Shown here piece after piece: positions 39,155 to 50,591 of a stretch of 64,000 nucleotides of DNA. The position numbers and the translations under genes are program-made. Below the pieces are notes generated by a model. It did no database searches, was not told where the DNA came from, and worked only from the letters and a program-made list of their open reading frames with translations. The DNA comes from Congeria kusceri (taxonomy: Eukaryota > Mollusca > Bivalvia > Myida > Dreissenidae): NCBI GenBank assembly GCA_027627225.1, contig CM051030.1:434001-498000 (forward strand), written 5' to 3'. Each line of letters begins with the position of its first letter. Position 1 is the stretch's first letter.

Positions 39155-40121
39155 GCACTCACGATGCAATTGTTTGAACACAAACAACGAGCATGTGTAA
39201 CCATTACTAAATTTTTTCCTCCACAGATTAATTTTCATATATAGTATATAGTGGGAAAAATGACAAAAGGGCCAACACAATAAGGTTCTTCAGCTGTGAA
39301 AGTTTAAGCGAAATCTGCTAGCATATATATATATATGTCTGTACGTACGTACGTATGGACGGACGGACAAGTGCAATGCTTAATGCCTCCCACTTTTTGG
39401 GGGACATAAAAATATTGTAAATAAGGAATTTCTGCATATCCACACATTTAACAGCCGGATAAACATTATGGATATGATTTCATTTTCATGTGTATTTCAA
39501 ATTTTGTGCGTAAATGTACACCATGATTTTATAGTTTATTAATTAAGCTAGTTTGAGTCTTATTTCATCTTCTGGTAAGGCAAAAAAAACTGTATGTGAT
39601 TCTCTAAAAACAAAATAAAATATTGAAATAATAAGTTATTTTGTATACTAATAAGAAATTTAATTTAAAAAAAGCACCACAAAAAAACTTTCTTCACTAA
39701 AATATGAATTTAAACAGAATATGATGTACTAGATTCCTGATCAGAAATAACTATTCAAATACCTGTTTTGTAATGTACATTTTTCAAACAGACGTGAACT
39801 GTGGTTTATGTAAATTTCAGGCAAGTATGGAACATTAATCAATCAATCTATCTCAAGTGTGTCAATTCATAAAATCCTATCTACATATAATCCAGCTGTG
39901 CGTGCAAATGTGCATTTGTCCTTAAAGGGGCTTAATTTCAACAATCCACATTGTTATTTAAATCGATTCAATATTTTGCAATTTTAGGACAACATGATCG
40001 TATAGGTCACTGTTTTGTGGCTCACTGGTTTACTTTAAAAATATTAACCGACAAAACACTCAATAGGAATTGACAGAAAACAGTACACACAGAAGCACCT
40101 ATTTAGGATGTAAAATATTTA
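39155..40121. other. Intergenic stretch with one dispersed repeat
   Basis: 39225-39415 ends in (TA)n, TACGTACGTACG and GGACGGACGGAC followed by TGCCTCCCACTTTTTGGGGG, a repeat type seen widely in molluscs (from memory). The rest is AT-rich with no gene. Confidence 0.4.
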
Positions 40122-40231
40122 AGGATTGAAATTAATTTTGGTTGCGTTCATGCGATTATGAACGCAATGGTCAAACTGGCAAATCCATGATGCGCGCTAG
40201 CATGAACGCAACCAAAATTAATTTCAATCCT
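40122..40231. mobile_element. Short fold-back element with perfect 32-bp arms
   Basis: Left arm 40122-40153 (AGGATTGAAATTAATTTTGG, then TTGCGTTCATGC) and right arm 40200-40231 are perfect reverse complements around a 46-base loop. The loop repeats the motif ATGAACGCAA. Confidence 0.8.
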
Positions 40232-42440
40232 ATATTTACATTATATTTGGGTTGATTTCATAGCACTCCTTTATATTGTTTTTGTTTAACATGCATTTTA
40301 TTGCCATTGTAAGAGAAATATTACACACAGCAGTTTTCTTACCGGAACAGCGAAGTACCGCCCCTTGTAACCGAACTACACAAGATAGAATGCAAACTAC
40401 CATTAATAAAATAATTCCTACAAAAATGTCATTTTCTCCTTATTTTACATTCAATTTGCTGCGACAAATGAAATTTAATGTACAGTAAATGTTATATAAG
40501 TCATAACATTTGTATTTTCCTTGCCTAAATCATATCGCTACAAAACTAAAAAAGTAACTTTCGTATAAAATAAGAGGTGCTTAGTTAATAAGACTACAGT
40601 AAATTCACATCATGAATATTTCTATACCACAGTTGAGTTCTGACACTTTAAAATCACACAATTCCTAGGCTGAGAGTTTAACAGATCCTGGATAATCCTG
40701 TTTAATTAGTAACACAACAGACTAAAATGCTTTAAATCCAAACCATAGTATCCAAATTTCACTCCGCGAGAAAAATGGAAAACAATCCACAAATGACATC
40801 ACTAAACAAGTGATGACGTGTAAGCTAGGTCATCGATCATAGCATCCACACGGGTGTATCTAAGCTTTTTGCTTTGCCCGGGCATAACTTGTCGTACCAA
40901 GGATAACATTTTAATATAATCTCAATTTTTTTTTCTTATTGTACATGTTAAACAATTCATCATTATTAACTGTGATATAAATAATATTTATTTATATTAA
41001 CATATTTCTGGACTGCTGCTTTAAAGACTGTTAGTGTTTGAATTTGTTGTCTTTTTTTATTTATTCCATGTATTCATGAAATTCTGCCAAATGTACACTA
41101 ATTTTCAGCTTATGATTAACTACTATTTACTTAACTTTACTTGGATTCATTAATTTATATGAAATTTTAAAAATATTACCTTACAAAAATTGGGACTTAA
41201 GTGAACATTTTTAGGATAAACTTAAGATGTTTCTGAAATATGCCCCCTATAGGCATTTTCGAACAGATCAACCCCGCAAGTGCATAGCTGAAATCTGCAA
41301 ATGTTCCGTGCATCATAAATTTTCCAGCAACTTACTACTAAATTGAAGTATATGTCTGTTAACGCATACTTGCGTACACCAAAAACCTCTTGATTTAACG
41401 TAGAGGGGACATTCAGGGTGATTTATTGGTTAATGCTTCTTTTTAATACCATTAAGATTTCACTTGTTGGTTGGCTTTATTACGCTACACATCTTATATC
41501 AGTGATTTTTTTGTTCATTTTCGTGTGTGGCAAATATGGGCTTTTTCCCCTGGCCAAAAAAAAACCCAATCAATTTTCCCCCAAAAGCATAATTTTCTTC
41601 ATATTAATAAGTGATTTCTCCCCTAAAATGATTTTGTTGTTGTTTTATCAGATTTATATTTACAGTTTTGTTACGTGTAACTGTTACCCATATGGTGAAA
41701 TAGTTAATTATTATCATGCCTCTATTAGTCTCAGAATTTCCCACTTCAATGGGCACAAGTACTTCAGTTTTTTCCAAACAAAATCACAAAATATACATTT
41801 ATTCATTAATAAAATTATGTGTGCTCTATTGAATACAACACTGATAACTGAATTAAAGCCATGTAATTGAATAATTCAATGTTCTCCAATGAAAAAATAT
41901 ATAAATAAATATCTAAACATTCCGAAATGTGCCAATTTTCCCATTACATTTATCTGCGGTCTTAAGCAGTTGAAAGAAAATTGAAAAGAAAAGAAAAGAA
42001 AATTGAGGGTATAACATTATGACTGAAATCTACAAGGAACAAAAATTACCACACCAAGTTTTTTGTGCGCTTCAGCAAGTCTTATCAATAAAAACATACT
42101 CGAATCTTATTGACCAGATTGCATTATCAAGTTACTAAAAAATCATGCATGAAATAATGCACAACTAACCAAACTATAAAAATTAAAACATAAACTTACA
42201 TGAATAATTAAATTCCTCTTAAGAATCACAAGCACATCATGTTTTACAAAGTATTGATCCCAATACCTGTGTTCTGAACACCGAAGGCCAGATATGTTTT
42301 ATTAATTGTGTAACATATCCTCTGCCCAACATTTTTAGAAATAAAAAATAAAACTAGAACTGCCACTGTCATATTGCAAATAACCCCGCTGCCACTTTGT
42401 CACAAGGGTATTGATACAAGGAACATGTGGTTTAAAAATG
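40232..42440. other. Intergenic stretch without recognised gene
   Basis: AT-rich. It includes the truncated MITE E relative at 41050-41250. A 150-codon ORF at 41418-41870 (plus) is rich in Phe, Ile, Leu and Tyr, as expected of AT-rich random sequence, and has no domain I recognise. Confidence 0.4.
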
Positions 42441-42925
42441 TATTAGTTAAACTGAGTACAGAAATCGAAAAAGGGCAATAACTCCATAAATAATTCAACT
42501 AGAGTCATAATTCTTGTAGATTGCACTCCACCTAACAACAATCTATCCATGACTTGTATGAAGTTTGAGTTCAATCCTTTCAATAGTTTTTGAGAAAATG
42601 GCCGGACAAGGAAAATTGACAAAGGGGAATAACTCCCTAAATAGTGCAGCTACAGTTATAATTCTTGTGCAATGCGCTCCAACTAACAATCACCTATCCA
42701 TGTTCAAAGTTTGATGTCAATCCCTTCAGTAGTTTTTGAGAAAATGGCTGGACAAGGAAAATTGACAAAGGGGAATAACTCTATAAGTTTAAAGTTGATA
42801 TCTCAAAGGGCTTGAAAGTTATGCTACGGACAAAAAAAAGACACAGACGGACGGACAGACAGAAGGACAAGCTGATTCCAATATACCCCTCCTTACAACT
42901 TCGTTGTGCTTGGGGTATAATAACA
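42440..42925. repeat. Dispersed repeat with internal direct copies of about 140 bp
   Basis: GGGCAATAACTCC/GGGGAATAACTCC blocks with TAATTCTTGT, CTATCCATG and AGTTTTTGAGAAAATGGC(C/T)G occur two to three times. It ends in ACAGACGGACGGACAGACAG and CTTCGTTGTGCTTGGGGTAT. Non-coding. Confidence 0.55.
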
Positions 42926-43756
42926 TACATATTCATGGATTTGAAAAGCATGACACAGCTTAACTGAGTTGCGCTACGCATACTGAACAAAAAAAGAAAT
43001 GTTCGCTAAGTCTGAATGTAGACATAAAGAAAACTAGGTTAGTTTTGAATAAAGATAAGATTATTCAGCGAGGCTAAGAAACCATGAACCTTGAGCCTGC
43101 CTAAAAGTCTGATAAACAATTCATAAACAATCTTTGGCCTAACAGTAGACCAGCCTAGTTCCTCAAATATTGGCTTTTATAAATAAGAACCGTCTACCAT
43201 AGCGGAAAAGGAAGGTATACTTGTATTTCACACTTAACTTACAATGAACCGATATTCATTGACACTTGGTTTGCAGACGAGTTAGGTGACAAATAAACAC
43301 ACTTAAAGGGGGAGCATAGACAGTATTTTTATGGGAAATACTGACACATTTCATTACACAGAGGTTTTTTTCTATGTAAATTTGGTACCGGAAAACGGTA
43401 CCATTCCCAATCAGATTTACATACCAATTTTCCCAATTTAACAATTCCCAAATCTCTCAACCAAATGAACAAATCCAGAAAATATTGACAGTGTTCCTGT
43501 CAAAATTTCAACACCTCCAAACAATAAATACAAGTGAAAGAATCAATGAAAGAAGTTTTTTTTAGCGTATATTTATTGTAATTTATTGTTTTTACATCCT
43601 TTTTTGGCAGTTTTTGATGAAAGAGATAAAATTCCCAATTGTGTTGAAAAGGACGCTTATTTTCACATTTTGACCGGTACTGCTTCCATTCCCAAAGTTG
43701 TGGGGAAAACGCTGTTACAATCTTTCAACCCGATTGAAGTGGTGCAACGGATATGG
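42926..43756. other. Intergenic stretch without recognised gene
   Basis: No exon or element with clear ends. 43560-43756 leads into the 59-bp array. Confidence 0.35.
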
Positions 43757-44750
43757 AGTCCGCCATGGGATCGAGAGGTTGTGAGTTTGATCCCTACTCG
43801 GGGAGCCTTCGAAAGAGTCCGCCATGGGATCGGGAGGTTGTGAGTTTGATTCCTACTCGGGGAGCCTTCGAAAGAGTCCGCCATGGGATCGGGAGGTTGT
43901 GAGTTTGATCCCCACTCGGGGAGCCTTCGAAAGAGTCCGCCATGGGATCGGGAGGTTGTGAATTTGATCCCCACTCAGGGAGCCTTCGAAAGAGTCCGCC
44001 ATGGGATTGGGAGGTTGTCAGTTTGATCCCTGTTCAGGGAGCCTTCGAAAGAGTCCGCCATGGGATCGGGAGGTTGTGAGTTTGATCCCCACTCGGGGAG
44101 CCTTCGAAAGAGTCCGCCATGGGATCGGGAGGTTGTGAGTTTGATCCCCACTCGGGGAGCCTTCGAAAGAGTCCGCCATGGGATCGGGAGGTTGTGAGTT
44201 TGATCCCCACTCGGGGAGCCTTCGAAAGAGTCCGCCATGGGATTGGGAGGTTGTGAGTTTGATCCCCACTCGGGGAGCCTTCGAAAGAGTCTGCCATGGG
44301 ATCGGGAGGTTGTGAATTTGATCCCCACTCGGGGAGCCTTCGAAAGAGTCCGCCATGGGATTGGGAGGTTGTCAGTTTGATCCCTGTTCGGGGAGCCTTC
44401 GAAAGAGTCCGCCATGGGATCGGGAGGTTGTGAGTTTGATCCCCACTCGGCGAGCCTTCGAAAGAGTCCGCCATGGGATCGGGAGGTTGTGAGTTTGATC
44501 CCCACTCGGGGAGCCTTCGAAAGAGTCCGCCATGGGATCGGGAGGTTGTGAGTTTGATCCCTGTTCGGGGAGCCTTCGAAAGAGTCCGCCATGGGATCGG
44601 GAGGTTGTGAGTTTGATCCCTGTTCGGGGAGCCTTCGAAAGAGTCCGCCATGGGATCGGGAGGTTGTCAGTTTGATCCATACTCGGGGAGCCTTCAAAAG
44701 AGTCCGCCATGGGATCGGGAGGTTGTCAGTTTGATCCCCACTCGGGCCTT
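43757..44750. repeat. 59-bp tandem array derived from a SINE tRNA-like head (about 17 monomers)
   Basis: Each monomer reads GTCCGCCATGGGATCGGGAG, GTTGTGAGTTTGATCCCCAC, then TCGGGGAGCCTTCGAAAGA. GAGTTTGATCCCC is a box-B-like sequence, and the last monomer runs directly into the family-2 SINE body at 44750-44800 (ACACCAAGTACTGGTTCTAC). The period is exactly 59 bp. ORFs of 100-240 codons on the minus strand (motifs like SRSHGGLFRRLPEWGSNSQP) cycle through the three frames of the array and are not genes. Confidence 0.9.
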
Positions 44751-44800
44751 CGATCGATCTTCCTCAAAAGACACCAAGTACTGGTTCTACCCAAGAACCA
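44690..44800 (+). repeat. tRNA-derived SINE fragment, family 2
   Basis: GTCAGTTTGATCCCCACTCG followed by AAAGACACCAAGTACTGGTT and CTACCCAAGAACCAGACT, colinear with 21890-22056. It is the likely source of the array at 43757. Confidence 0.6.
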
Positions 44801-44952
44801 GACTCTTTAGTCTCTTTTGCTTGTTCGATTGCTTGGATTTTTCACCAAGAATCAGACTCTTTAGTTTGTTTTGCTTGTTCGATTGCTTGGATTTTTCACC
44901 AAGAACCAGACTCTTTAGTTTGTTTTGCTTGTTCGATTGCTTGGATTTTTCA
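44791..44952. repeat. 54-bp tandem array
   Basis: Three monomers spaced 54 bp apart (44791, 44845, 44899) reading CCAAGAACCAGACTCTTTAG then TTTGCTTGTTCGATTGCTTG. It bridges the family-2 SINE and the family-1 SINE. The ORF through it is an artefact. Confidence 0.85.
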
Positions 44953-45169
44953 CCGTTTTTAACAGTATTTTGGTTATATAACGGCGGTCAGTTAACTTCT
45001 CACACTTTTCCTGGGCAAGCTTAGCCGATCTAAGTGGGTTACCAGTACTAAGTGCACATACTTATGCCAGTAACTGACACGTGGCCAAGTTATGTGGCCA
45101 GGATGGGGCTTGAACTCACGAACCCCAGATTGACAGTCCAGCGCTCTACCAACTGCGCTAGCCGGGCCT
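44953..45169 (-). repeat. tRNA-derived SINE, family 1, copy 4 (internally deleted)
   Basis: Minus-strand head with GGCTAGCGCAGTTGGTAGAG and a degraded box B. The body shows AACTGACCGCCGTTATATAA. About 60 bp between body and head are missing relative to copies 1-3. Confidence 0.8.
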
Positions 45170-45667
45170 AGCAAGAACCAGACTCAAAACTGTCTAAATA
45201 ATAAGACCCTAGCTTTCAACACAAGCGAGCTACAATAAATAGGTTTAAAAATAAGAGCAACCACCATATATAAAATAGCAACCTACAATAGCTTCAAATT
45301 TATTAGATTAAGCGTAATAATCCTCTTTACCAATAATCAATTGTTATTAATGAAATATTTGTCTAAACCACCCAATGGGTGCCACAAAAACACTTATTAC
45401 ATTTAACTCAAATCATGGCAGTAAAGTTAACATTTTATGGGTATCCCTTTTTCAAAGATGTCATTTGTAGCATATGTCAGTGAGTCAGATATAATATTAA
45501 CAACAGCCCTTCCTTATGATTTGTACATTTGAAGAGCCTTTCATATTCACTTCAAGTGTTGTTTTTTATGAACTGAGTATTAATAATGCTCAGAAATGAG
45601 TCATTTTTACAACAATTAGCAAATGAAATTAAATTTATGCCATTGCTTAGTATTGTAAGACTATCAT
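45170..45667. other. Intergenic stretch, nothing recognised
   Basis: AT-rich unique sequence without exon-like or repeat signals. Confidence 0.4.
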
Positions 45668-46497
45668 AGGCCAACAAAAAAAGTCCTGTTTCTGGTCTCC
45701 CACCTACCCTTTACTTTTGCTGCCTACCCTACATAATTTTGGTCCCCCCAAAAATGTTTACTTTCTTTAATTTTCTTTTCACCGAAAATTTTTCTTTCCG
45801 CTCATTTTACTTAACAAGATTTTAAGGGAATTTTAAGGCATCGAAGGTACTTTAGTCGCACTAATTACTTTTATCTTTATTTTTTGTTTTAAATTCATTT
45901 CAGGGGTATTGTTTTCAGAAAAGTTGGACATTACCTTAATACATGGTTGTTTACCGGTAGTTTTTCAACTTTAACAGGCAGTTAAGTCGGCATGTTGGTA
46001 GATCAGTTTGGGATATAGGTTTTGTAATTTGCCAACACATTACTCATCTGTATTGTATGTCACATCTAAATAGACACCTATATGGAACTCACACCATCAC
46101 CCCCCGCCCCCTTCATAAAATAATTTATAAAAAAATAAACTAGAATTGTCACACGAGTGACGAAATACCCCCACAATATGGCCTTGTCACAAAACTATGG
46201 AATTTAAGTCTAAAAAGGGGCCATAACTCTGTCAAAATTTAGTGGTTTGAAACCAATATCGAACTTGACCTGTATTCTATAATGTTACATATGTGTACCA
46301 AAAATTATTTGAATATGTCAAGCCTTTCTTGAGGTATCATCTGGAAACCAAAAACCAACAGACCGACAGACAGACAAGCTCACTCCTAAATAACCCCCTA
46401 AACTTCGTTTGTGGGGGCATAAAAAAATCCCTACCTACGTACCCTTACTTTTTTGGGTCGGAGACCAGTAACAGAACTATTTTTTTTATTTGGCCTT
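45668..46497. mobile_element. MITE family B, copy 2, interrupted by another repeat
   Basis: The left end AGGCCAACAAAAAAAGTCCT with GTTTCTGGTCTCCCACC and the right end GGGTCGGAGACCAGTAACAG...TTGGCCTTAG match copy 1 at 1961-2202. Inside, 46141-46430 is a copy of the CATAACTCTGTCAAAATTTA repeat ending CTTCGTTTGTGGGGGCATA, so the two are nested. Confidence 0.65.
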
Positions 46498-46647
46498 AGC
46501 TTAGATAGTGGTTCAATAGCTGTTAGTTTATTATCACATTCGTACCATACAGCTGAGTAAGCATTTAACATAAGCAATGATTTGTTTCCTTATCTAACAG
46601 GATCCGGTAAAAGGACGCATTCCCAACTCCAAATATGGTTTATTTTT

Positions 46648-46770
46648 CCTAAGGCGTAAAAAAAATATATGTTTGTTTCAGGTTACATGGCCAAAAAAAT
46701 AAGGGTAGGTACGTAGGGAATTATTACTATGTTATTTTTTTTTTTTATTCGGTAAATTGTCAACTTGAAA
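46648..46770. mobile_element. MITE family C, truncated copy
   Basis: CTAAGGCGTAAAAAAAATAT plus GTTTGTTTCAGGTTAC, then AAGGGTAGGTACGTAGGGAA and TCGGTAAATTGTCAACTTGA. One end only. Confidence 0.6.
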
Positions 46771-47590
46771 TGTGATATATCAAGGGTTCCTGTGTATAAT
46801 TAGTATTGCAAATTGTGTATTCATGCTATGCGAATAACAATTTGAGGTATTCCGAATCTTCTTTCATAACATTTTATCTATAGAAAATGTAGCATCTTTT
46901 TACAGATCAAATAACATCTACTAGAGAAGTTGATAGAAAGATGCAATTATAAATAATCGTTAATAAATCGTAACCGCAATTTAAATTCAAATTAACAGTA
47001 AGTTTATAAATATAAATTCCCCATTTATTGAAATTTTAAGGTTTATGATTCTCTGAACGCTATTATTGATGCATGTATGAGTATATTAACACAGCTATAT
47101 AACTGTTGCTAGCTACGTGCGCTATTTTTAGAATGACACTACTGTATCTGCAATGTGATGAACTCGCTGGAATCTATGGGCTACATGAAACGGCAACTCT
47201 ATGAATGAGATTTATGAATGAGAACATTGCACAATTGCTATTTATAGCGCGTACCGCTTATATACATGTAGGCTAAACACAATAGTTATTTCGTTACGTG
47301 AATGAAAATAGCATTCTGTTTATGGCATACAATGAGAAAATACGTTCATAATTAGCCTCAGTTCTAGAGTATATGTCGAGGATATGTTTATAACTTCATT
47401 TTAACCGCTTATGTAAACAATTATGTAAAGTTTTAATCCCCAAAAGAATGCAACAGTTATTGGGATACGTTAAACCATTGTTTGAAGTTTCCATTCCCTC
47501 AAATTAGAAATTTGCCCAATTCTATTGGCATTCAATTTTCCAGCTGCATAATTATCGCAAGAAAATCTATGTCAAAAGTGATCTTCGACA
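46771..47590. other. Intergenic stretch, nothing recognised
   Basis: AT-rich, no exon and no clear element ends. Confidence 0.4.
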
Positions 47591-48155
47591 GCTACGCCGA
47601 AAAATTATTTTCAACTTGACCTGCATTTTATGATGCTACCCATGTGTACCAATAATTATTTAAATATGTCAAGCAATTGTTGAGTTATCGTCAAGAAACC
47701 ATGTTTTTAAGGAATTAAAGTAAATAAAAGGGCCATTACTCTGTCAAAAATTAGTAGTTGGTAACCAAAGTCGAACTTGACCCGTATTTGATGATGCTAC
47801 ACATATGTACCAAGAATTATTTGAATATGTCAAGCCATTCTTGAGTTATCGTCCGGAAGCCATGTTTTTAGGGAATTTGAGTCGAAAAGGGCCCATAACT
47901 CTGTCAAAATTTAGTGGTTTGTAACCAACATTGAACTTAACCTGTATTTTATGATGTTACACCTATGTACCACAAATATGTTAAATATGTGGAGCCTTTC
48001 ATGAGTTATTGTCCATGTTTTTCGGGAATTTAAGTCAAAAAGGGGGGCCATAACTGTGTCAAAATTTAGTGGTTTGTAACCAACATCGAACCTGACCTGT
48101 ATTCTATGATGTTACACGTGTAATAAAAATTATTTGAATACCTCAAGCCTTTCTT
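47591..48155. repeat. CATAACTCTGTCAAAATTTAG repeat, tandem copies, left of a transposon insertion
   Basis: About three to four diverged copies of about 165 bp containing TCGAACTTGACC, GATGTTACAC, TTATTTGAATATGTCAAGCC and TTGAGTTATCGTC. The last copy is interrupted after GCCTTTCTT (48155) by the element at 48156-50646 and resumes at 50653 with GAGTTATCATCC. Confidence 0.65.
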
Positions 48156-48173
48156 CACGGCCACCAAACGCTC

Positions 48174-48895
48174 ATGCGTGCCACCAGACGGTGGCTCGGA
48201 GAAATCTCGCATGAGCGTTTCGGCTTTCGTTTTCAAAACCACAACAGCGAGGTAAGTTTTTTTTGTATTCATGTTTTAAGGCATTTTATGAAAAATCTGA
48301 GAGAGTCGTTCGACCTTAAATTGAATTAAGAACATATATGCGAAGTAGGGTCCAGAAATTCTCCGTTTAAAAAAACTTACATCCTTTTTCCTGACCCATG
48401 GTCGATAGAGAACGAAGCAAATAACAAAGAAAAGTCACTAAAATAATCCATTTTGTACAATAACAATAACCATAATCAAAATATAAGACTCATACATGCC
48501 TCACAACTCATTTGCAACATTTTTCAAGCAATTAACAACGGATAAACCAAGTAATGATCAAAAATTACTGGTCCCATGCATGAGGTGCTGGTGCCATGCA
48601 GGAGCGATTATTTAGTATTTGTACCGTCATGCATACATTGACACGCAATAGTGCTGGGCATTATATTTATTCGTCAGATAATTCTAAGTTAAAACAGTTA
48701 CTGACAAACATTTGAGTGTCAACCATTCCGTTGTAATAGCCTTACATTAATTGTTCTTATTTGAATTTTCAGGGATCACTATTCGATACGGATGAGAGAA
48801 ATTTAACCAGAAATTTGACCGAGCGTACAAGTTTTCTGGATTTTATGAACCGTCCCATGGGGACCTTCCCGTTCGTCAACAGTACGATTATATAA
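48174..48895 (+). CDS. Candidate two-exon gene from the left inverted repeat (66 aa)
   Basis: Inference from splice signals. Exon 1 is 48174-48251 (MRATRRWLGEISHERFGF to NHNSE), in the left inverted repeat, with donor GAG/GTAAGT. The acceptor is TTGAATTTTCAG ending at 48772. Exon 2 is 48773-48895 (GSLFDTDERNLTRN to FPFVNSTII, then TAA). The total of 201 nt is a whole number of codons. AATAAA follows at 49065-49070. A competing frame starting at the inner ATG (48211) would give only about 24 residues. No family recognised. Confidence 0.35.
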
Positions 48896-49064
48896 TCAAT
48901 GAAACCAAAGTTCTTACGTCAAAACGGATGGGTGTCTAGTTGGCATTCAATATGATGTACATGTTATAAAAATTCATTTGTTCACAGTCAAATTGTAACT
49001 TATGGAATGGTATTAACTTTAATTCAATATCTTTTGTCATGTAAATGATGGCATGTTATGATGT

Positions 49065-49108
49065 AATAAAAAACAACACAGTTTATGAGAGTACTGTATA
49101 ATTTTATT
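49065..49108. terminator. Back-to-back poly(A) signals
   Basis: Plus-strand AATAAA at 49065-49070 and minus-strand AATAAA at 49103-49108 (seen as TTTATT) are 32 bp apart and face each other, as in tightly convergent transcription units. Confidence 0.45.
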
Positions 49109-49114
49109 GGGGTT

Positions 49115-49360
49115 TTAATTATATAAAAACTTCAACAAATCACAGGGTAAATCATCACAGATAAAGAAATCATCGCATGTTCTGATGGTATTTGCATATG
49201 ACACGATTTTATCATTACTACCTGTAGTTATTAGTTTAAGTCTATCTGCTAATTTATTTCTGCTTATTTTATTTAACTCGCAACATCCGTGTTTGATTGA
49301 AGCTAAATGATTTACGATGTAAGCGGTCAATGAATGGTGGTTGATTCCTGTCTCAGCCAT
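49115..49360 (-). CDS. Candidate terminal ORF of the long-inverted-repeat element (81 aa)
   Basis: Starts MAETGINHHSLTAYIV, includes CCELNKISRNKLADRLKL and CDDFFICDDLPCDLLKFL, and stops directly before the minus-strand poly(A) signal AATAAA (49103-49108). The composition looks protein-like, with balanced charged residues and cysteines, unlike the AT-rich noise ORFs elsewhere. It could be the 3' coding part of the same minus-strand transcript in another frame, implying either a further splice or a decayed frame. Function unknown. Confidence 0.3.
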   Translation of the reverse strand: MAETGINHHSLTAYIVNHLASIKHGCCELNKISRNKLADRLKLITTGSNDKIVSYANTIRTCDDFFICDDLPCDLLKFLYN

Positions 49361-50591
49361 GATGAAGTTGCGGTGTTGTTTTCTGAAACTGGTTTTGGGG
49401 CAGTTTGTGCTTTCGACTCCATCACCTCATAAGTATCGTAATCACTCAATCTGAGTTCGCATGCTAATTGTTTCGATCCTTGTGACAGTATTCGTCTGAA
49501 AAATGAAAAGAAATTATATTACATTATGTAGTAAAAGACTAAGAATACTGCACTATCCTACAAATTAAGGTAAGGTCATTTCGATACAAAGCAATTCTTA
49601 AGGTACTTTTCGTGGCTTACACTTATCTGCAATGTGTAAAAAACAGCCCTTATATCAATATTAATTATTCATATACATTGGAATTGCAAGTTCGGAGAAA
49701 TAAACGCATCAAACTTGATATGCAATCAATTTATTTTCATAATTTGTGCCTGATTAATAAAAAACCATAACCTGAACTTTGTTTAGGTTTTCAAAACTAA
49801 ATGGTTAATTGGATATTGACTTCATACATTAGTCTTCACACTAAATAGTAAATACATCATTTATCATCCCCGTGATATATCACACTATTGAATTGTCTCC
49901 ATCCCACTATAAGAGTGTCCCATTATCCAATTTATTTGTATGAATAAGTAATATCTATGGCTTTTTTTTTCTGGCATACTGCAGACTTGTGGTCTCTATT
50001 TTTGAACAAAATTGGTATCACCGTAATTATAATGTACTCGTTTTTCTTTGGGAAAACACGTAGAAAACCTGTGGTTTCTGCAGTATGTACGGCATGTTAA
50101 CAAATACAGTAGTTGGGAGAACAGAACCCCAGTTTAGACTGCACTTCTCAATCACAAATTAAGCCGAACCCATCTGTTATACAAATACTCAATAATGGCT
50201 CCTGCATGGCACCAGCACCTCATGCGTGGCACTGTTAATTTTCGGTCATTAATTGGTTTAGCTGTTGTTAATTGCTTGAAAAATGTTGCAAATGAGCTGT
50301 GGGGCATGTATGGGTGTTATATTTTGAGTATAGGTATTGTTTTTGTACAAAATGGATTATTTTAGTGACTTTTCTTCGTTATTTGCTTCGTTCTCCATCG
50401 ACCATGGGTCAGGAAAAAGGATGTTAGTTTTTCAAAACGGAGCATTTATAGACCCCACTTTGCTATACGTTCTTAATTCAATTTAAGGTCGAACGACTGT
50501 CTCAGATTTTTCATAAAATGCCTTAAAACATGAATAAAAACAAGACTTACCTCTCTGTTGTGGTTTTGAAAACGAAAGCCGAAACGCTCAT
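49327..50591 (-). CDS. Candidate two-exon gene from the right inverted repeat (69 aa)
   Basis: Mirror arrangement. Exon 1 is 50551-50591 (MSVSAFVFKTTTE plus AG of an Arg codon) in the right inverted repeat, with donor AG/GTAAGT. The acceptor is CATTTTTCAG, ending at 49496. Exon 2 is 49327-49495 (RILSQGSKQLACELRLSD to WLRQESTTIH, then TGA). The 210 nt join is in frame. Note that this uses a different frame of the shared first exon from the left-hand candidate. An alternative terminal ORF follows at 49115-49360. No family recognised. Confidence 0.35.

Noticed and set aside
41418..41870. 150-codon plus-strand ORF
   Set aside because: Phe/Ile/Leu/Tyr-rich translation typical of AT-rich noise, with no domain, no splice context and no conserved motif.
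43663..44710. Minus-strand ORFs of 100-240 codons with SRSHGGLFRRLPEW-type repeats
   Set aside because: Products of the 59-bp SINE-head array reading successively through three frames. No start context, no splice sites, no domain.
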